A stretch of DNA of 64,000 nt from Bifidobacterium cuniculi (GCF_000741575.1 NZ_JGYV01000007.1:38151-102150), one strand, 5' to 3'. Numbered from the stretch's first letter, positions 9,780 to 18,494 are shown. The notes: generated from the sequence alone by a model not told the origin. Program-made: numbers and translations.

Positions 9780-10694
9780 CTACTCGGTCGCCTTCACCTG
9801 GTCGGCGATGGCCTTCAGCCACTCGTGCAGGCTCTTGTACTGCTCAGGCATCTGCTCGGTCACGTCCACGACGGGCACGTTGCCGGAGTCGGCGGCCGCG
9901 ATGAGCTGGTCGGTCATCGAGCTGGGCTCCTGGGTGTTCACGATGAGCATCTGCAGGTCGCCCTTCTTGAGCAAGTCGGTGAACTGCTTGATGTCGCTTG
10001 CGGTCGGCTCGCTCTCGTTGGCGGCGGCCTGCTTGTAGCCGGTGGGCGTCACGTCCTCGAAGTCCATGTCCTCAGCCAGGTACTCGGCCACGGACTCGGT
10101 GGCGGCGTACTTCGCCTTGTCGCCGCCGTCGGCCTTGGCGATCTCGGAGAGCTCCTCATCGAGGGCCTTCTCCTCGGCGTTCCACTGCTCGTTGAGCTTC
10201 TCGAACTCGGCCTTGTGGCCGGGCTGCAGCTTCTCGTAGGCGGCGGTGATAGCGTCCGCGGTCTTCGTGCGCACCTCGGCGGAGAACCACACGTGCGGGT
10301 TGTCGCCGTCCTGCTTGCCGCCCTCGCTGGCGGCGTCGATGACGATCGCCTTGGACTGCTCGGCCGCCTTGGACGCCCACTCGTCGTAGCCGGCGCCGTT
10401 GACGATGGCGACCTCGGCGTGCTGGATCTTCGAGATGTCGTTGCTGGTCGGCTCGTAGTCGTGCGCCTCGGTGCTGGTGTTGTTGAGGATGGAGGTGACG
10501 TCCACGTACTCGCCGCCGAGCTGCTTGGCGAGGGAGCCCCACTGGTTGGAGGAGGCGATGACGGTGATCACCTTGTCCGAGGAGGAGCCGGTGGATGCGT
10601 CGGACGAGGCGGTGCCCGAGCCGCAGGCGCTGACGGCGGCCAGGAGGCCGACCGCGGTGAGGGCCGTGGCAAGCGTGGTGAGTAGTTTCTTCAT
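9780..10694 (-). CDS. Metal (zinc/manganese-type) ABC transporter substrate-binding lipoprotein
   Basis: Cluster A-I/ZnuA-type metal-binding lipoprotein, 304 aa. The signal peptide starts MKKLLTTLATALTAV and the lipobox is VSAC. Metal-ligand motifs are TEAHDYEPT (first His) and NPHVWFSA (second His). The third His found in ZnuA (FH before the aromatic patch) appears replaced in ATESVAEYLAEDM. The SEPTASDI segment is conserved. I chose the ATG at 10694; 14 extra codons upstream lack family similarity. Partner permease and ATPase genes are not adjacent, so it is an orphan binding protein. Two Zur-like boxes lie upstream, supporting zinc. Confidence 0.85.
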   Translation of the reverse strand: MKKLLTTLATALTAVGLLAAVSACGSGTASSDASTGSSSDKVITVIASSNQWGSLAKQLGGEYVDVTSILNNTSTEAHDYEPTSNDISKIQHAEVAIVNGAGYDEWASKAAEQSKAIVIDAASEGGKQDGDNPHVWFSAEVRTKTADAITAAYEKLQPGHKAEFEKLNEQWNAEEKALDEELSEIAKADGGDKAKYAATESVAEYLAEDMDFEDVTPTGYKQAAANESEPTASDIKQFTDLLKKGDLQMLIVNTQEPSSMTDQLIAAADSGNVPVVDVTEQMPEQYKSLHEWLKAIADQVKATE

Positions 10695-10763
10695 GGTGTT
10701 CCTTGTGTTCCTTCTATGCAGTTGCATGCCGTGCATGGCGGACTGCGACGGGACGAGAGTTAA

Positions 10764-10778
10764 TAAGAATGGTTCTCA
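10764..10778 (-). promoter_or_regulatory. Zur-like operator 1
   Basis: TAAGAATGGTTCTCA is a 7-1-7 imperfect palindrome (5 of 7 pairs) resembling actinobacterial Zur boxes (TGAAAAT-N-ATTTTCA type). It lies 70 bp upstream of the metal-binding lipoprotein start, where a promoter is expected. Confidence 0.6.
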
Positions 10779-10800
10779 ATAAGATGATGCTACCACATGT

Positions 10801-10815
10801 TGAGAATGATTCGCA
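10801..10815 (-). promoter_or_regulatory. Zur-like operator 2
   Basis: TGAGAATGATTCGCA is a second 7-1-7 palindrome (6 of 7 pairs), centred 37 bp from operator 1. A tandem pair upstream of a ZnuA-type gene fits zinc-responsive repression by a Fur-family regulator. Confidence 0.62.
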
Positions 10816-10959
10816 ATAGCGTGTGTCGCCATCCGCGTTGGCTCGATTGTAGGGCCGCGGGAGTGCGGCCGCTGCGGGGATTCGCCATATGGCCAAAGAA
10901 CCGACACGCCGGGTCGGGCATGTCCGCGCGGCTGCGTACTATCTTCCTCTTGTAAACCA

Positions 10960-11100
10960 CAGACCGTTGGTTGAGGGTCGCAAGGCCTTCCGAAGCTTGG
11001 TTCGCCAGGCCAGCGCAGGTTGCAGTTGAAGGGACACGCATGTGTCCGGTGACGCTCTGCCTGTGCGCAGGGCTTTTTTATTATGGCGTCCGCGCTCCAA
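10960..11100 (+). ncRNA. Ribosomal protein L10 leader (autoregulatory 5' UTR)
   Basis: The transcript leader ahead of rplJ contains G/C-rich pairing segments followed by a hairpin and U-run, in the position of the L10 leader family, where L10(L12)4 binds and represses its own operon. The boundary is approximate and rests on context plus the hairpin at 11054-11079; a covariance model search would settle it. Confidence 0.55.
11054..11079 (+). terminator. Attenuator-like hairpin in the L10 leader
   Basis: GCTCTGC (11054-11060) pairs with GCAGGGC (11067-11073) around a 6-nt loop, followed by TTTTTT. It lies 50 nt before the rplJ start, so it would act on readthrough into rplJ-rplL. Confidence 0.65.
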
Positions 11101-11128
11101 GCCAATGGCCGACTTAGGAAGGAACGCC

Positions 11129-11650
11129 ATGAAGAGGCCCGAAAAGGAAGCGGTGGTCGCCCGGCTTACGGAGGATTTCCGTAACGCTGACGCTGTCTAC
11201 CTGACCGAGTACCGCGGGCTTACCGTTCCGCAGATCTCCGATCTGCGCGAAAAGCTAGGCCGCGATACTTCCTACACTGTGGCTAAGAACACGCTGTTCC
11301 GCATTGCCGCGAAGGAAGCCGGCATCGAGGGTCTCGACGACGCGCTCGCCGGCCCGACCGCCGTTGTCTTCGTGAGTGGTGACTTCATCGAAGCCGCCAA
11401 GGTGCTGCGTGACTTCGCCAAGACCAACAAGAACCTCATCGTCAAGGGTGGCTATGCCGACGGCACCGTCTACGACGAAGAGGGCACCAAGCAGCTCGCA
11501 GACCTCAAGTCCCGTCCGGAACTGCTTGCCGAGATGGCCGGCGCGCTCAAGGGCACCATGTCCAAGGCCGCCCGCCTGTTCAACGCGCTGCCGACGAAGG
11601 CCGTCCGCACGGTCGACGCCCTGCGCGAGAAGCAGGAGAAGGCCGCCTGA
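11129..11650 (+). CDS. rplJ: 50S ribosomal protein L10
   Basis: Base of the ribosomal L12 stalk; binds 23S rRNA and anchors L7/L12 dimers through its C-terminal helix. About 173 aa. Family features include MKRPEKEAVVARLTEDF at the N-terminus, LTEYRGLTVPQ and VAKNTLFRIAAKEAG. The start at 11129 follows AGGAAGGA and begins at the usual family position; upstream in-frame codons belong to the leader. It is followed by rplL after 100 bp, the standard order. Confidence 0.97.
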   Translation: MKRPEKEAVVARLTEDFRNADAVYLTEYRGLTVPQISDLREKLGRDTSYTVAKNTLFRIAAKEAGIEGLDDALAGPTAVVFVSGDFIEAAKVLRDFAKTNKNLIVKGGYADGTVYDEEGTKQLADLKSRPELLAEMAGALKGTMSKAARLFNALPTKAVRTVDALREKQEKAA

Positions 11651-11750
11651 TTGCCCTGCGGTTCGCCGCATAGCAATGAATAGCCGGAAAAACCCAAGAA
11701 ATTGTTGGCGTGCGGGAAGCCTTGCGCGCCATGAATGAAAGGAAGCCATA

Positions 11751-12131
11751 ATGGCTAAGTTCACCCAGGATGAGCTGCTCGAAGCTTTCGGTGAGATGAC
11801 CCTCGTCGAGCTCTCCGAGTTCGTCAAGGCCTTCGAGGAGAAGTTCGACGTCGAGGCCTCCGCCCCGGTCGCCATGGCCGCCGTCGCCGCCCCGGGCGCT
11901 GCCCCGGCCGAGGAGGAGAAGGACGAGTTCGACGTCATCCTCTCCGCCGTTGGCGACAAGAAGATCCAGGTCATCAAGGCCGTGCGCGGCATCACCTCCC
12001 TGGGCCTCGCCGAGGCCAAGGCCCTCGTGGACGGCGCTCCGAAGCCGGTTCTCGAGCACGCCAAGAAGGAAGACGCCGAGAAGGCCAAGGCTGCCCTCGA
12101 GGAAGCCGGCGCCACCGTCGAGCTCAAGTAA
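11751..12131 (+). CDS. rplL: 50S ribosomal protein L7/L12
   Basis: Multimeric stalk protein that recruits translation factors. 126 aa. N-terminal dimerisation helix ([24 protein letters not shown]), an Ala/Pro-rich hinge around residue 45, and the C-terminal domain with [31 protein letters not shown] (key residues of the factor-binding helix in the KAVRG and LGLAEAK parts). An AAAGGAAG precedes the ATG. It is cotranscribed with rplJ and ends at the strong hairpin at 12178. Confidence 0.98.
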   Translation: MAKFTQDELLEAFGEMTLVELSEFVKAFEEKFDVEASAPVAMAAVAAPGAAPAEEEKDEFDVILSAVGDKKIQVIKAVRGITSLGLAEAKALVDGAPKPVLEHAKKEDAEKAKAALEEAGATVELK

Positions 12132-12177
12132 TGACGGCGGCCTGAAGCCGCACATCATGCTTGCGTCATGAACGCCA

Positions 12178-12215
12178 GACATCCCTGCCGCGGAGGATTC
12201 CGCGGCAGGGATGTC
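12178..12215 (+). terminator. Hairpin terminator after rplJ-rplL
   Basis: A perfect 16-bp stem (12178-12193 with 12200-12215) closes on a 6-nt loop AGGATT. The T-run after it is weak, but the position directly after rplL supports termination. Confidence 0.75.
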
Positions 12216-12280
12216 GTCGTATGGGGCGCCGTGCGGTCCGGACGGTCACGCCATGTGCGATAAAACGCGGCCCAAGCGTG

Positions 12281-12317
12281 TAGAATCGGTGGTTTGGGCG
12301 CCGTCCACGCGTACAAT
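12281..12317 (+). promoter_or_regulatory. Candidate promoter elements for the FHA operon
   Basis: Two -10-like hexamers, TAGAAT (12281-12286) and TACAAT (12312-12317), lie upstream of the FHA gene. No convincing -35 is seen for either, so these are only suggestive. The rest of the 190 bp between the rplL terminator and the start shows no gene. Confidence 0.35.
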
Positions 12318-12406
12318 GGCATCGTGTGCGCGTTGCACGAGCACGGCATGATGCGGGCACGGCATTGGGCATCGCAGGAGCATTCGGTGAAAGGGAGGTC
12401 CCGACG

Positions 12407-13864
12407 GTGAGCGGAGATCAGCAGACGGCTACGAAGTGGATGATCCGCGTCGATGGATCCGATCTGACCAGCGTGGAGGCCGGACAGACCGTGCAGATCG
12501 GCCGCAAGCCGCTGCGACCGGTGCCCGACGAGGGCATCCGGCGCATCGAGATCCTCGACGACACCCGGTCCATGTCGAAGCGGCACGCGCAGTTCTCGGT
12601 GAAGACCACCGGCGACGCCATCCTGCGCGATCTGGGCTCCACCAACGGCACTTACCTGGTGCGCCCCGGCAACGAGCTGGTGCGCCTGGACTCCGGCTCC
12701 GACTTCGCCATGACCGACGACACCGTGCGCCTGCAGTTCGGCGACGTGCCCGTCGACTTCATCCGGTTCATCGACGAGAACCCGCAGCATGACGAGCAGC
12801 CTGTGGCCAATCTCTTCGACTACGCCGTCGACAGCGCCCCCGCCGACCACGACGCCAACGGCGACATGTCCGTGGACGACATCCTCAACCTGCGCGCCGG
12901 CGAGCCGACCGACATCTTCGACGCAGGCCACGTGCGTGCCCGCGCCAGCGAGCTGCGCGAGGCCGAGCAGCAGACCTTCGTGCCCTTCGTGCAGCCGATC
13001 AACCCCGCGAACCTGGACGACGACGCCCCGCGCGACGAGGCCGCGCCGCGCGACCTGTTCGCCGACGCGCACGACGTGGCCACCGGCAAGATCGCCGAAC
13101 CGGCCGTCAAGAAGGAGGAGTTCGTCCCCAAGCAGTACAGCGGCCCGCGCCACGCCGACCACCGTACCGGCGACCGCCTCATCCGCGTCGAGGAGCTCGC
13201 CCGCTTCCACGACCCCGCGAGCACGGCCATGCCGGCAGCGCAGCCGACGCCGGCCGTCCAGCCGGTGCAGCAGCCCCAGCAGCCCGCGGCCTCCGACGCC
13301 TCGTCGGCGCCGGCAGCCGGCATGGCGAACGTCGTCTCGCCGACCGTCTCCGCCACCGATTCCGACGTTGCCGTCACCCCGCAGGACCTGCCCGACGCCG
13401 TGCCCATGTCTGCGCTGAGCCGGCAGCACGCCGCCCTGCAGCTCGACGTGCTGGAGACCTCCCTGGCCACCACCCCCGGCGCGCAGGAACCGGTCGTGTC
13501 CGCGGACCACGCACGCTTCCAGCGCCCCGCACAGGAGCCGGCGCCGCTCGAAGAGACGCAGGCCTTCACGCCCGCCTTCGAACCCGGCTCCGTCTTCGAA
13601 CGCGTGGCCAAGGGCGACTTCGAGCCCAAGGAACCCCTCGTCGAGGCCGGCGGCTTCACCTCCGAGGACGCCCGCCGCTCCGACGACTTCGCACAGCAAT
13701 TCGAAATGGCGACCCACAACGAGCTCCTGCCGTTCCTCGCCATGAACCCCGCACTCTACGACGACCTCTACGCATGGCTCGCCGCCCAGGGCGACGACGA
13801 CATCGACGCGGCCTTGGACCGCAACCCCGGCTATGAGGATTACCGGAAGGCAACAGGGAAGTGA
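12407..13864 (+). CDS. FHA-domain protein with long disordered region
   Basis: 485 aa. The N-terminal forkhead-associated domain (about residues 12-115) is a phosphothreonine-binding module; its conserved residues are visible in IGRKP, SKRHAQFSV and LGSTNGTYL. The middle (about 125-430) is acidic and Ala/Pro/Gln-rich, likely disordered, with many Ser/Thr that could be kinase targets. The C-terminal 60 residues are more ordered (MATHNELLPFLAMNPALYDDLYAWLA). The GTG at 12407 is chosen because AAGGGAGG sits 8 nt upstream. The stop overlaps the GTG start of the next gene as GTGA, so the two are translationally coupled. Probably a scaffold regulated by Ser/Thr kinases; the function is not known to me. 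Confidence 0.85.
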   Translation: MSGDQQTATKWMIRVDGSDLTSVEAGQTVQIGRKPLRPVPDEGIRRIEILDDTRSMSKRHAQFSVKTTGDAILRDLGSTNGTYLVRPGNELVRLDSGSDFAMTDDTVRLQFGDVPVDFIRFIDENPQHDEQPVANLFDYAVDSAPADHDANGDMSVDDILNLRAGEPTDIFDAGHVRARASELREAEQQTFVPFVQPINPANLDDDAPRDEAAPRDLFADAHDVATGKIAEPAVKKEEFVPKQYSGPRHADHRTGDRLIRVEELARFHDPASTAMPAAQPTPAVQPVQQPQQPAASDASSAPAAGMANVVSPTVSATDSDVAVTPQDLPDAVPMSALSRQHAALQLDVLETSLATTPGAQEPVVSADHARFQRPAQEPAPLEETQAFTPAFEPGSVFERVAKGDFEPKEPLVEAGGFTSEDARRSDDFAQQFEMATHNELLPFLAMNPALYDDLYAWLAAQGDDDIDAALDRNPGYEDYRKATGK

Positions 13865-16800
13865 GCACACAGATGACCGAGACCGTGGAACGGAACAACG
13901 ACGCCATCAACGAACTGCGGTCGTGGCGTGACGCCTTCAAGGCGAACCTCATGCCCTCGCCGCTCGAGGACGTCAGCCAACTGACCGCCAAGCTCGACCT
14001 GACCCATGCCCACCCCTCGGGCATCGCACAGCTCTTCGCACGCGGCAGCGCACCCCTGCATTCCCTCTTCCGGGACAACGGCATGCTGCGCGCCGCCACC
14101 CGCCACGTCGAACGCGTCATCGACGACCAGAACGCCAAGAAGCGCATCGGCGGCGTCGCGGAACTCTCCCTCGTCGTCGGCGTCGCCACCTGGCGCGGCA
14201 GCATGATGCCCGTCCTGCTCTACCCGGTGGAAGTCGTGCGCGACGGCAACCCCGTCGAACAGCACACCTCCATCAGCTTCACCGGCCACGTGCGCCTCAA
14301 CGCCTCCTTCCTGTCCGTCATGCGCGAACACGGCGTGCGCCTCGACGAACGCCAGCTCTTCGACGGCTCCAACTACGCCAGCGGCACCCCCGAGACCGCC
14401 GCCGTCTTCGCCGCCATCACCAAGGCCGCCCAGCAGGTCTTCCCCGACTTCTCCATCGAACGCCAGATCGTGCTCGGCTGCTTCATGGACCCCTCCACCC
14501 AGGTGCTCGTGGAAAGCCAGATGCTCATCGAACACCTCGCCTCCGGCCCCAGCGGCAACGTCATGCTCGACGCGCTCGCCGGCTACCGCGAGGCCAGGGA
14601 GACGCTGCGGGACCAGAAGATGCCCGAGTTCAGCCCCTTCGACGGCGATCCGCACGCCGAGTACGAGGTCGGCGACGTCGACAACACCGTGCGCTACGCC
14701 GCCAACATGGCGGCCGCCGGCCACTCCATCTTCGTCGACGGCTCCCAGGACACCGACACCGCCGAACAGGCCGCCGCCATCGCCTCGCGCTGCGTGATGG
14801 CCGGCCGCTCCGTGCTCTACGTGCCCTGCGTGGCCGACCAGAAGCGACGCTTCACCAACCTCATGCGCGCCAGCGAGCTGGGCGAGCAGCTGCTCGACGT
14901 GGCCGACCCCAACGCCAACGCCGCCCTCGACCACCAGCTCATCAGCGCCGTCGGCTACCAGCCAGGCACCGCCGCCTCGCACTTCGACCAGCTCGCCGAC
15001 GAACTCGTGGGCGTGCGTTCGCGCCTGACGCGCTACCTGGGCGACCTGCACGGCGTGAACCAGACCTGGGGCGTCTCCGCCTACCAGACCATCCAGAACC
15101 TGGCGAGCATCGCGGAACTGCCCACCCACCCGGCCACGCGTGTGCGCCTGTCCAACGACGTGGCACGCAAGATCGGCAAGTCGCTGGACGACTGGGAACG
15201 CAAGCTCGAACGCGCCGGCGAACTGGGCGAGTACACCGTCGACCCCGACGACACCGCCTGGTACCGTGCCTCCATCTATAGCGAGGACGAAGCCATCGAC
15301 GCATACCAGCGCGTGGTCGACCTGCTGCAGAAGCTGCTGCCCGCCACCCGCGAACAGGTGGCGTCCACCGCGAAGACCTGCGGCTTCTCCGTGCCCGCCA
15401 CCGCTCAGGAGTGGGGACGCCAGGTGACGGTGCTCAAGAACCTGCGGCGCGTGCTCGACGTCTTCCAGCCCGAGATCTTCGAACGTGACATCGACGCCAT
15501 GATCGAGGCGACCCAGCCCAAGTCCGACCGCAAGAAGGGCGACGCCTCCATGGGCTTCTGGGACCGCCGTCGCCAGGTCAAGGAAGCCAAGGGCCTGCTG
15601 CGCCCCGGCGCGCAGGTCGAGGACCTGCACGCCGCGCTCATGGTGGTGCAGCGCCAGGCCGAGCAGTGGCGCCAGTTCGTGCCCCACGGCGGCTGGCCGG
15701 TGCTGCCGCCCAAGCTCGACGACATCGTCGCCACGCAGGACGAGCTCATGGGCAACATGACCGCCCTCGACGCGGTGCTGTCCACCACGCCGGCCGGCGG
15801 CGACCTGCAGGCCATCGACTTCAACGAGGTCGAGGCACGGCTCAAGGCACTCTACGAGGACCGCAAGGCCCTCGACACGCTGCCCGAGCGCGCCACGCTC
15901 GAACGCGAACTCGACCAGGCGGGCCTCGGCGCCCTCGTCAACGACCTGCACGCGCGTCACGTGGCCACCGACGCCGTGGGCAACGAGCTCAGGCTCTCCT
16001 GGTGGACGACCGTCTTCGAGGACATCGTGCACTCCTCGGCCATCATCTCCAACCAGGACGGCTCCGCGCTGCAGAACGCCTCCGACCGCTTCATCCAGGT
16101 CGACACCGAGCACGTGCGCTCCGTCGGTCCCATGATCATGCAGGAGTCCATGCGGCGCCTGTGCGACCTGCTGTTCGCCCGTACCCAGGAAGCGAACATG
16201 CTCCACACGGTGCTCGCCGGCACCAACGGCATCTCGCTGAGCCGCATCCACCACGACCATCCGGAGATCCTTTCCGCAGCCAAGCCGGTGCTGCTCTCCA
16301 GCCCCGCCACGCTGGCATCCGTCACCAAGCCGACGCCCATCGCCGACGTGGTCATCGTGGACGCCGCCGCACACCTCGAACCGGTGCTCCTGCTGAGCAT
16401 CCTGTGTCGTGCGCGCCAGGTGGTCGTCCTCTCGCACCGCCAGACCGTCACCAGCGCCTCCGTCGCCGAGCTCATCGACATGCTGCCCGCCATCCACGCC
16501 GCACCGCACCCCTCGCGCCGTGACCCGCGCGTCGGCGAGTTCCTGGAACGCCACGGCTACGGCGACGTCAGCCACGACCCGGCCCGCCAAGGCGTGCAGG
16601 GTACGGTCGCCTTCCATCAGATCGAGGGCACCGGCGTGCCCTACATGCCCACCGGGCTGGTGGAAAGCAGCCAGCAGGAGATCGAACAGGTCGTCTCGCT
16701 CATCATGAACCGGGCCAGGACCTTCCGCATCATCCCCTCCACCTACCTGCTCACCGTGGTGTGCATGACGAACACCTTCCGCATCCGCCTGGGCGCCGAA

Positions 16801-17496
16801 CTCAAGTCGCTCGCCGGCAAGGACGAGTACATGGCGCGCTTCCTGCGCCACGTACGCATCGTGGACATCACCGACGTCGCCGGCGCGCACGCCACCGACG
16901 CCATCATCTCCATGAGCTACGCGAAGACCTCCCACGGCCGCCTGCTGCAGCAGTTCGGCGCCATCGAGGACGACGCCGGCCGCGGCATGCTGCTCGACGC
17001 GCTCGCCCTGGCGGACCGCAGCATCGACATCGTCAGCGCCTTCGGACCCGACGACCTCGACGACGACCGTCTGCACCACGAGGGCCCGAAGATGCTCAAG
17101 ACGATCCTGCAGTGGGCCACGCGCCTGGGCAACGAGCGCACGCCGGAGCCCGAGGAGCACCACGACACGCACAACGTGCTGCTCGCCGACCTGGCCAACC
17201 GCATCCGCGAGCGCGGCCTGACCGTGGCCGTCGATTACGGCTACGCCAAGGGTGTGCGCCTGCCGATGGTCGTGGGCCGCAAGGACAAGCCGTACCAGCT
17301 GGCCGTGTTCACCGACGATGCGCAGTTCATGGGCATCCAGTCCACGCGTGAGCGTCACCGCCGCCTCCAGCAGGACATGGAGTCCCTGGGATGGTCGGTC
17401 ATGACCATCTGGAGCGTGGCCGCCTTCGTCAACCCGGAGAAGGAAGTCGACCGCGTGGCCGCGATCATGGACGAGCTGGCCAAGGAACAGCGATGA
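13861..17496 (+). CDS. Degenerate SF1 helicase-like protein with C-terminal nuclease-fold domain
   Basis: 1,211 aa. It resembles the long actinobacterial SF1 (Dna2/UPF1-like) ATPases that end in an MTES_1575-type endonuclease domain: LDLTHAHPSG and GVATWRGSMMPVLLYPVEV near the N-terminus, then a helicase core, then a C-terminal region (about 1100-1205) with RERHRRLQQDMESLGW and IWS. The ATPase motifs look dead. Where GPPGTGKS is expected (about residues 291-303) it reads DGSQDTDTAEQ. Where DEAS is expected (about 834) it reads VIVDAAAH. In the nuclease region the usual acidic IDLAV and IECDG positions read RLPMVV and AVFTDD. Translation is coupled to the FHA gene (GTGA overlap) and to the next gene (ATGA overlap). 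Likely a structural or nucleic-acid-binding protein rather than an enzyme. Confidence 0.8.
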   Translation: MSTQMTETVERNNDAINELRSWRDAFKANLMPSPLEDVSQLTAKLDLTHAHPSGIAQLFARGSAPLHSLFRDNGMLRAATRHVERVIDDQNAKKRIGGVAELSLVVGVATWRGSMMPVLLYPVEVVRDGNPVEQHTSISFTGHVRLNASFLSVMREHGVRLDERQLFDGSNYASGTPETAAVFAAITKAAQQVFPDFSIERQIVLGCFMDPSTQVLVESQMLIEHLASGPSGNVMLDALAGYREARETLRDQKMPEFSPFDGDPHAEYEVGDVDNTVRYAANMAAAGHSIFVDGSQDTDTAEQAAAIASRCVMAGRSVLYVPCVADQKRRFTNLMRASELGEQLLDVADPNANAALDHQLISAVGYQPGTAASHFDQLADELVGVRSRLTRYLGDLHGVNQTWGVSAYQTIQNLASIAELPTHPATRVRLSNDVARKIGKSLDDWERKLERAGELGEYTVDPDDTAWYRASIYSEDEAIDAYQRVVDLLQKLLPATREQVASTAKTCGFSVPATAQEWGRQVTVLKNLRRVLDVFQPEIFERDIDAMIEATQPKSDRKKGDASMGFWDRRRQVKEAKGLLRPGAQVEDLHAALMVVQRQAEQWRQFVPHGGWPVLPPKLDDIVATQDELMGNMTALDAVLSTTPAGGDLQAIDFNEVEARLKALYEDRKALDTLPERATLERELDQAGLGALVNDLHARHVATDAVGNELRLSWWTTVFEDIVHSSAIISNQDGSALQNASDRFIQVDTEHVRSVGPMIMQESMRRLCDLLFARTQEANMLHTVLAGTNGISLSRIHHDHPEILSAAKPVLLSSPATLASVTKPTPIADVVIVDAAAHLEPVLLLSILCRARQVVVLSHRQTVTSASVAELIDMLPAIHAAPHPSRRDPRVGEFLERHGYGDVSHDPARQGVQGTVAFHQIEGTGVPYMPTGLVESSQQEIEQVVSLIMNRARTFRIIPSTYLLTVVCMTNTFRIRLGAELKSLAGKDEYMARFLRHVRIVDITDVAGAHATDAIISMSYAKTSHGRLLQQFGAIEDDAGRGMLLDALALADRSIDIVSAFGPDDLDDDRLHHEGPKMLKTILQWATRLGNERTPEPEEHHDTHNVLLADLANRIRERGLTVAVDYGYAKGVRLPMVVGRKDKPYQLAVFTDDAQFMGIQSTRERHRRLQQDMESLGWSVMTIWSVAAFVNPEKEVDRVAAIMDELAKEQR

Positions 17497-17696
17497 GTGA
17501 GGCGTACGACCCGAACCGTCGCGTGCCGCGCACGCACCGGCGCGTGGAGCGTGCCGGCACGGAACGCTTCGATGCGGACGGCGTGAAGAAGGAGGCCGCC
17601 GACGAGCTGACCCGCGAGCAGCGGTCAGCCGACGACGACCGGCGCATCCTGGGGGAGCTGCCCCCGCACTGGGGCGTCTTCAGCGAACGCGGTTGA
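17493..17696 (+). CDS. Small charged protein coupled to the helicase-like gene
   Basis: 67 aa, highly charged (MSEAYDPNRRVPRTHRRVER at the start), with no Cys, signal or membrane segment. The ATG overlaps the preceding stop as ATGA, the same coupling seen between the first two genes of the operon, which argues that it is real and made in proportion. I do not recognise a family. A hairpin follows at 17721. Possibly a subunit or adaptor of the FHA/helicase-like pair. Confidence 0.7.
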   Translation: MSEAYDPNRRVPRTHRRVERAGTERFDADGVKKEAADELTREQRSADDDRRILGELPPHWGVFSERG

Positions 17697-17720
17697 GCCT
17701 CCCGTTCCTTTTCCGTTTCC

Positions 17721-17753
17721 AGGGCCGTCATCCCCGTGCGGGGTGGCGGCCCT
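17721..17753. terminator. Hairpin between convergent genes
   Basis: AGGGCCG (17721-17727) pairs with CGGCCCT (17747-17753) and the stem continues through CA and CCCCG with one G-U pair and one bulge. It lies between the small charged protein gene (+) and the SAF-domain gene (-). Confidence 0.6.
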
Positions 17754-17762
17754 GCGCGTTTC

Positions 17763-18371
17763 TCAGGGTGCGCGCACGGCGATGATGGGCGCCTGGGCCT
17801 GTACGTCGAGGGTGCGCATGGCGTCCGCGGCGGGCATGGCCATGGCGATGAGCCCGTCCTGGGCGGCAGTGCCCATGACCATGGCGTCGTCGCTGACGGT
17901 GCAGCCTTGGGCGGTGGGGGAGTCGCAGCCGACGGCGGCGGTCAGCCGGACCTTGGTGCCCAGGGCGAAGGGGTGCTGCAGTTCGCCGAGGCGCACGTCG
18001 ATGACGGTGTGGCCGGGCGGCACGGCGGGGACGTCGCCCAGGAGGGCCGGTGTCAGGAGGTCCCCGGCGCCGATCTCGACGGCCGCCAAGGAGCCGGTGG
18101 CCTGGGCCGGTTCGTGCAGGACGGCGTCAAGGGCGGCGTGGTCAGGCATGTCGAGCACCGTGACGTCGTCGGCGTCGATGGCGTCGCCCGGCTGCAACGT
18201 ATGGGCGGCGACGAGCGCCGGCCGGGTGCGTACGGTCGCCATGACGCATTGGAGGGCGCACCAGGTCGCGATGCCCGCGAGCAGCGCCGCCAAGGCGCGC
18301 CGCAGCTGCCATTGGCGGCGCCGTCCCGCCAATCCGGGCGGCCCATGGAGCAAGGTGTGGATGTCGATCAT
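17763..18371 (-). CDS. SAF-domain (CpaB/RcpC-like) membrane-anchored protein
   Basis: About 202 aa. One N-terminal hydrophobic segment (ALAALLAGIATWCALQCVMA) follows a basic stretch, then a SAF domain with the typical LQPGDAIDADDVTVLDMP and GAGDLLTPALLGD pattern, and a C-terminal region with VIDVRLGELQHPFALGTKVRL. SAF domains occur in pilus assembly protein CpaB and in antifreeze-like and flagellar P-ring chaperones, but no pilus genes are nearby. In actinobacteria a gene of this kind often neighbours mscL, FmdB and 5-formyl-THF cyclo-ligase genes, as here for the last two. The start at 18371 is uncertain; 17 more codons are open upstream. Confidence 0.75.
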   Translation of the reverse strand: MIDIHTLLHGPPGLAGRRRQWQLRRALAALLAGIATWCALQCVMATVRTRPALVAAHTLQPGDAIDADDVTVLDMPDHAALDAVLHEPAQATGSLAAVEIGAGDLLTPALLGDVPAVPPGHTVIDVRLGELQHPFALGTKVRLTAAVGCDSPTAQGCTVSDDAMVMGTAAQDGLIAMAMPAADAMRTLDVQAQAPIIAVRAP

Positions 18372-18494
18372 GGTGCCATCATCGGCGTAAGGCTGCCTCC
18401 AAGGCAAGCGCGGCAGGCACATGTGGTCGGACGCCCCGGGTTATGCCCATGGCATCATGCCTTTCTCATGGGTCGTCATGGATATATATGAGCG

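Noticed and set aside
13840..17358. 1,172-aa open frame antisense to the helicase-like gene
   Set aside because: GC-rich third positions of the real gene remove stop codons on the other strand. Composition (runs of Gly/Val/Ala/His) is not protein-like and it has no ribosome binding site or family.
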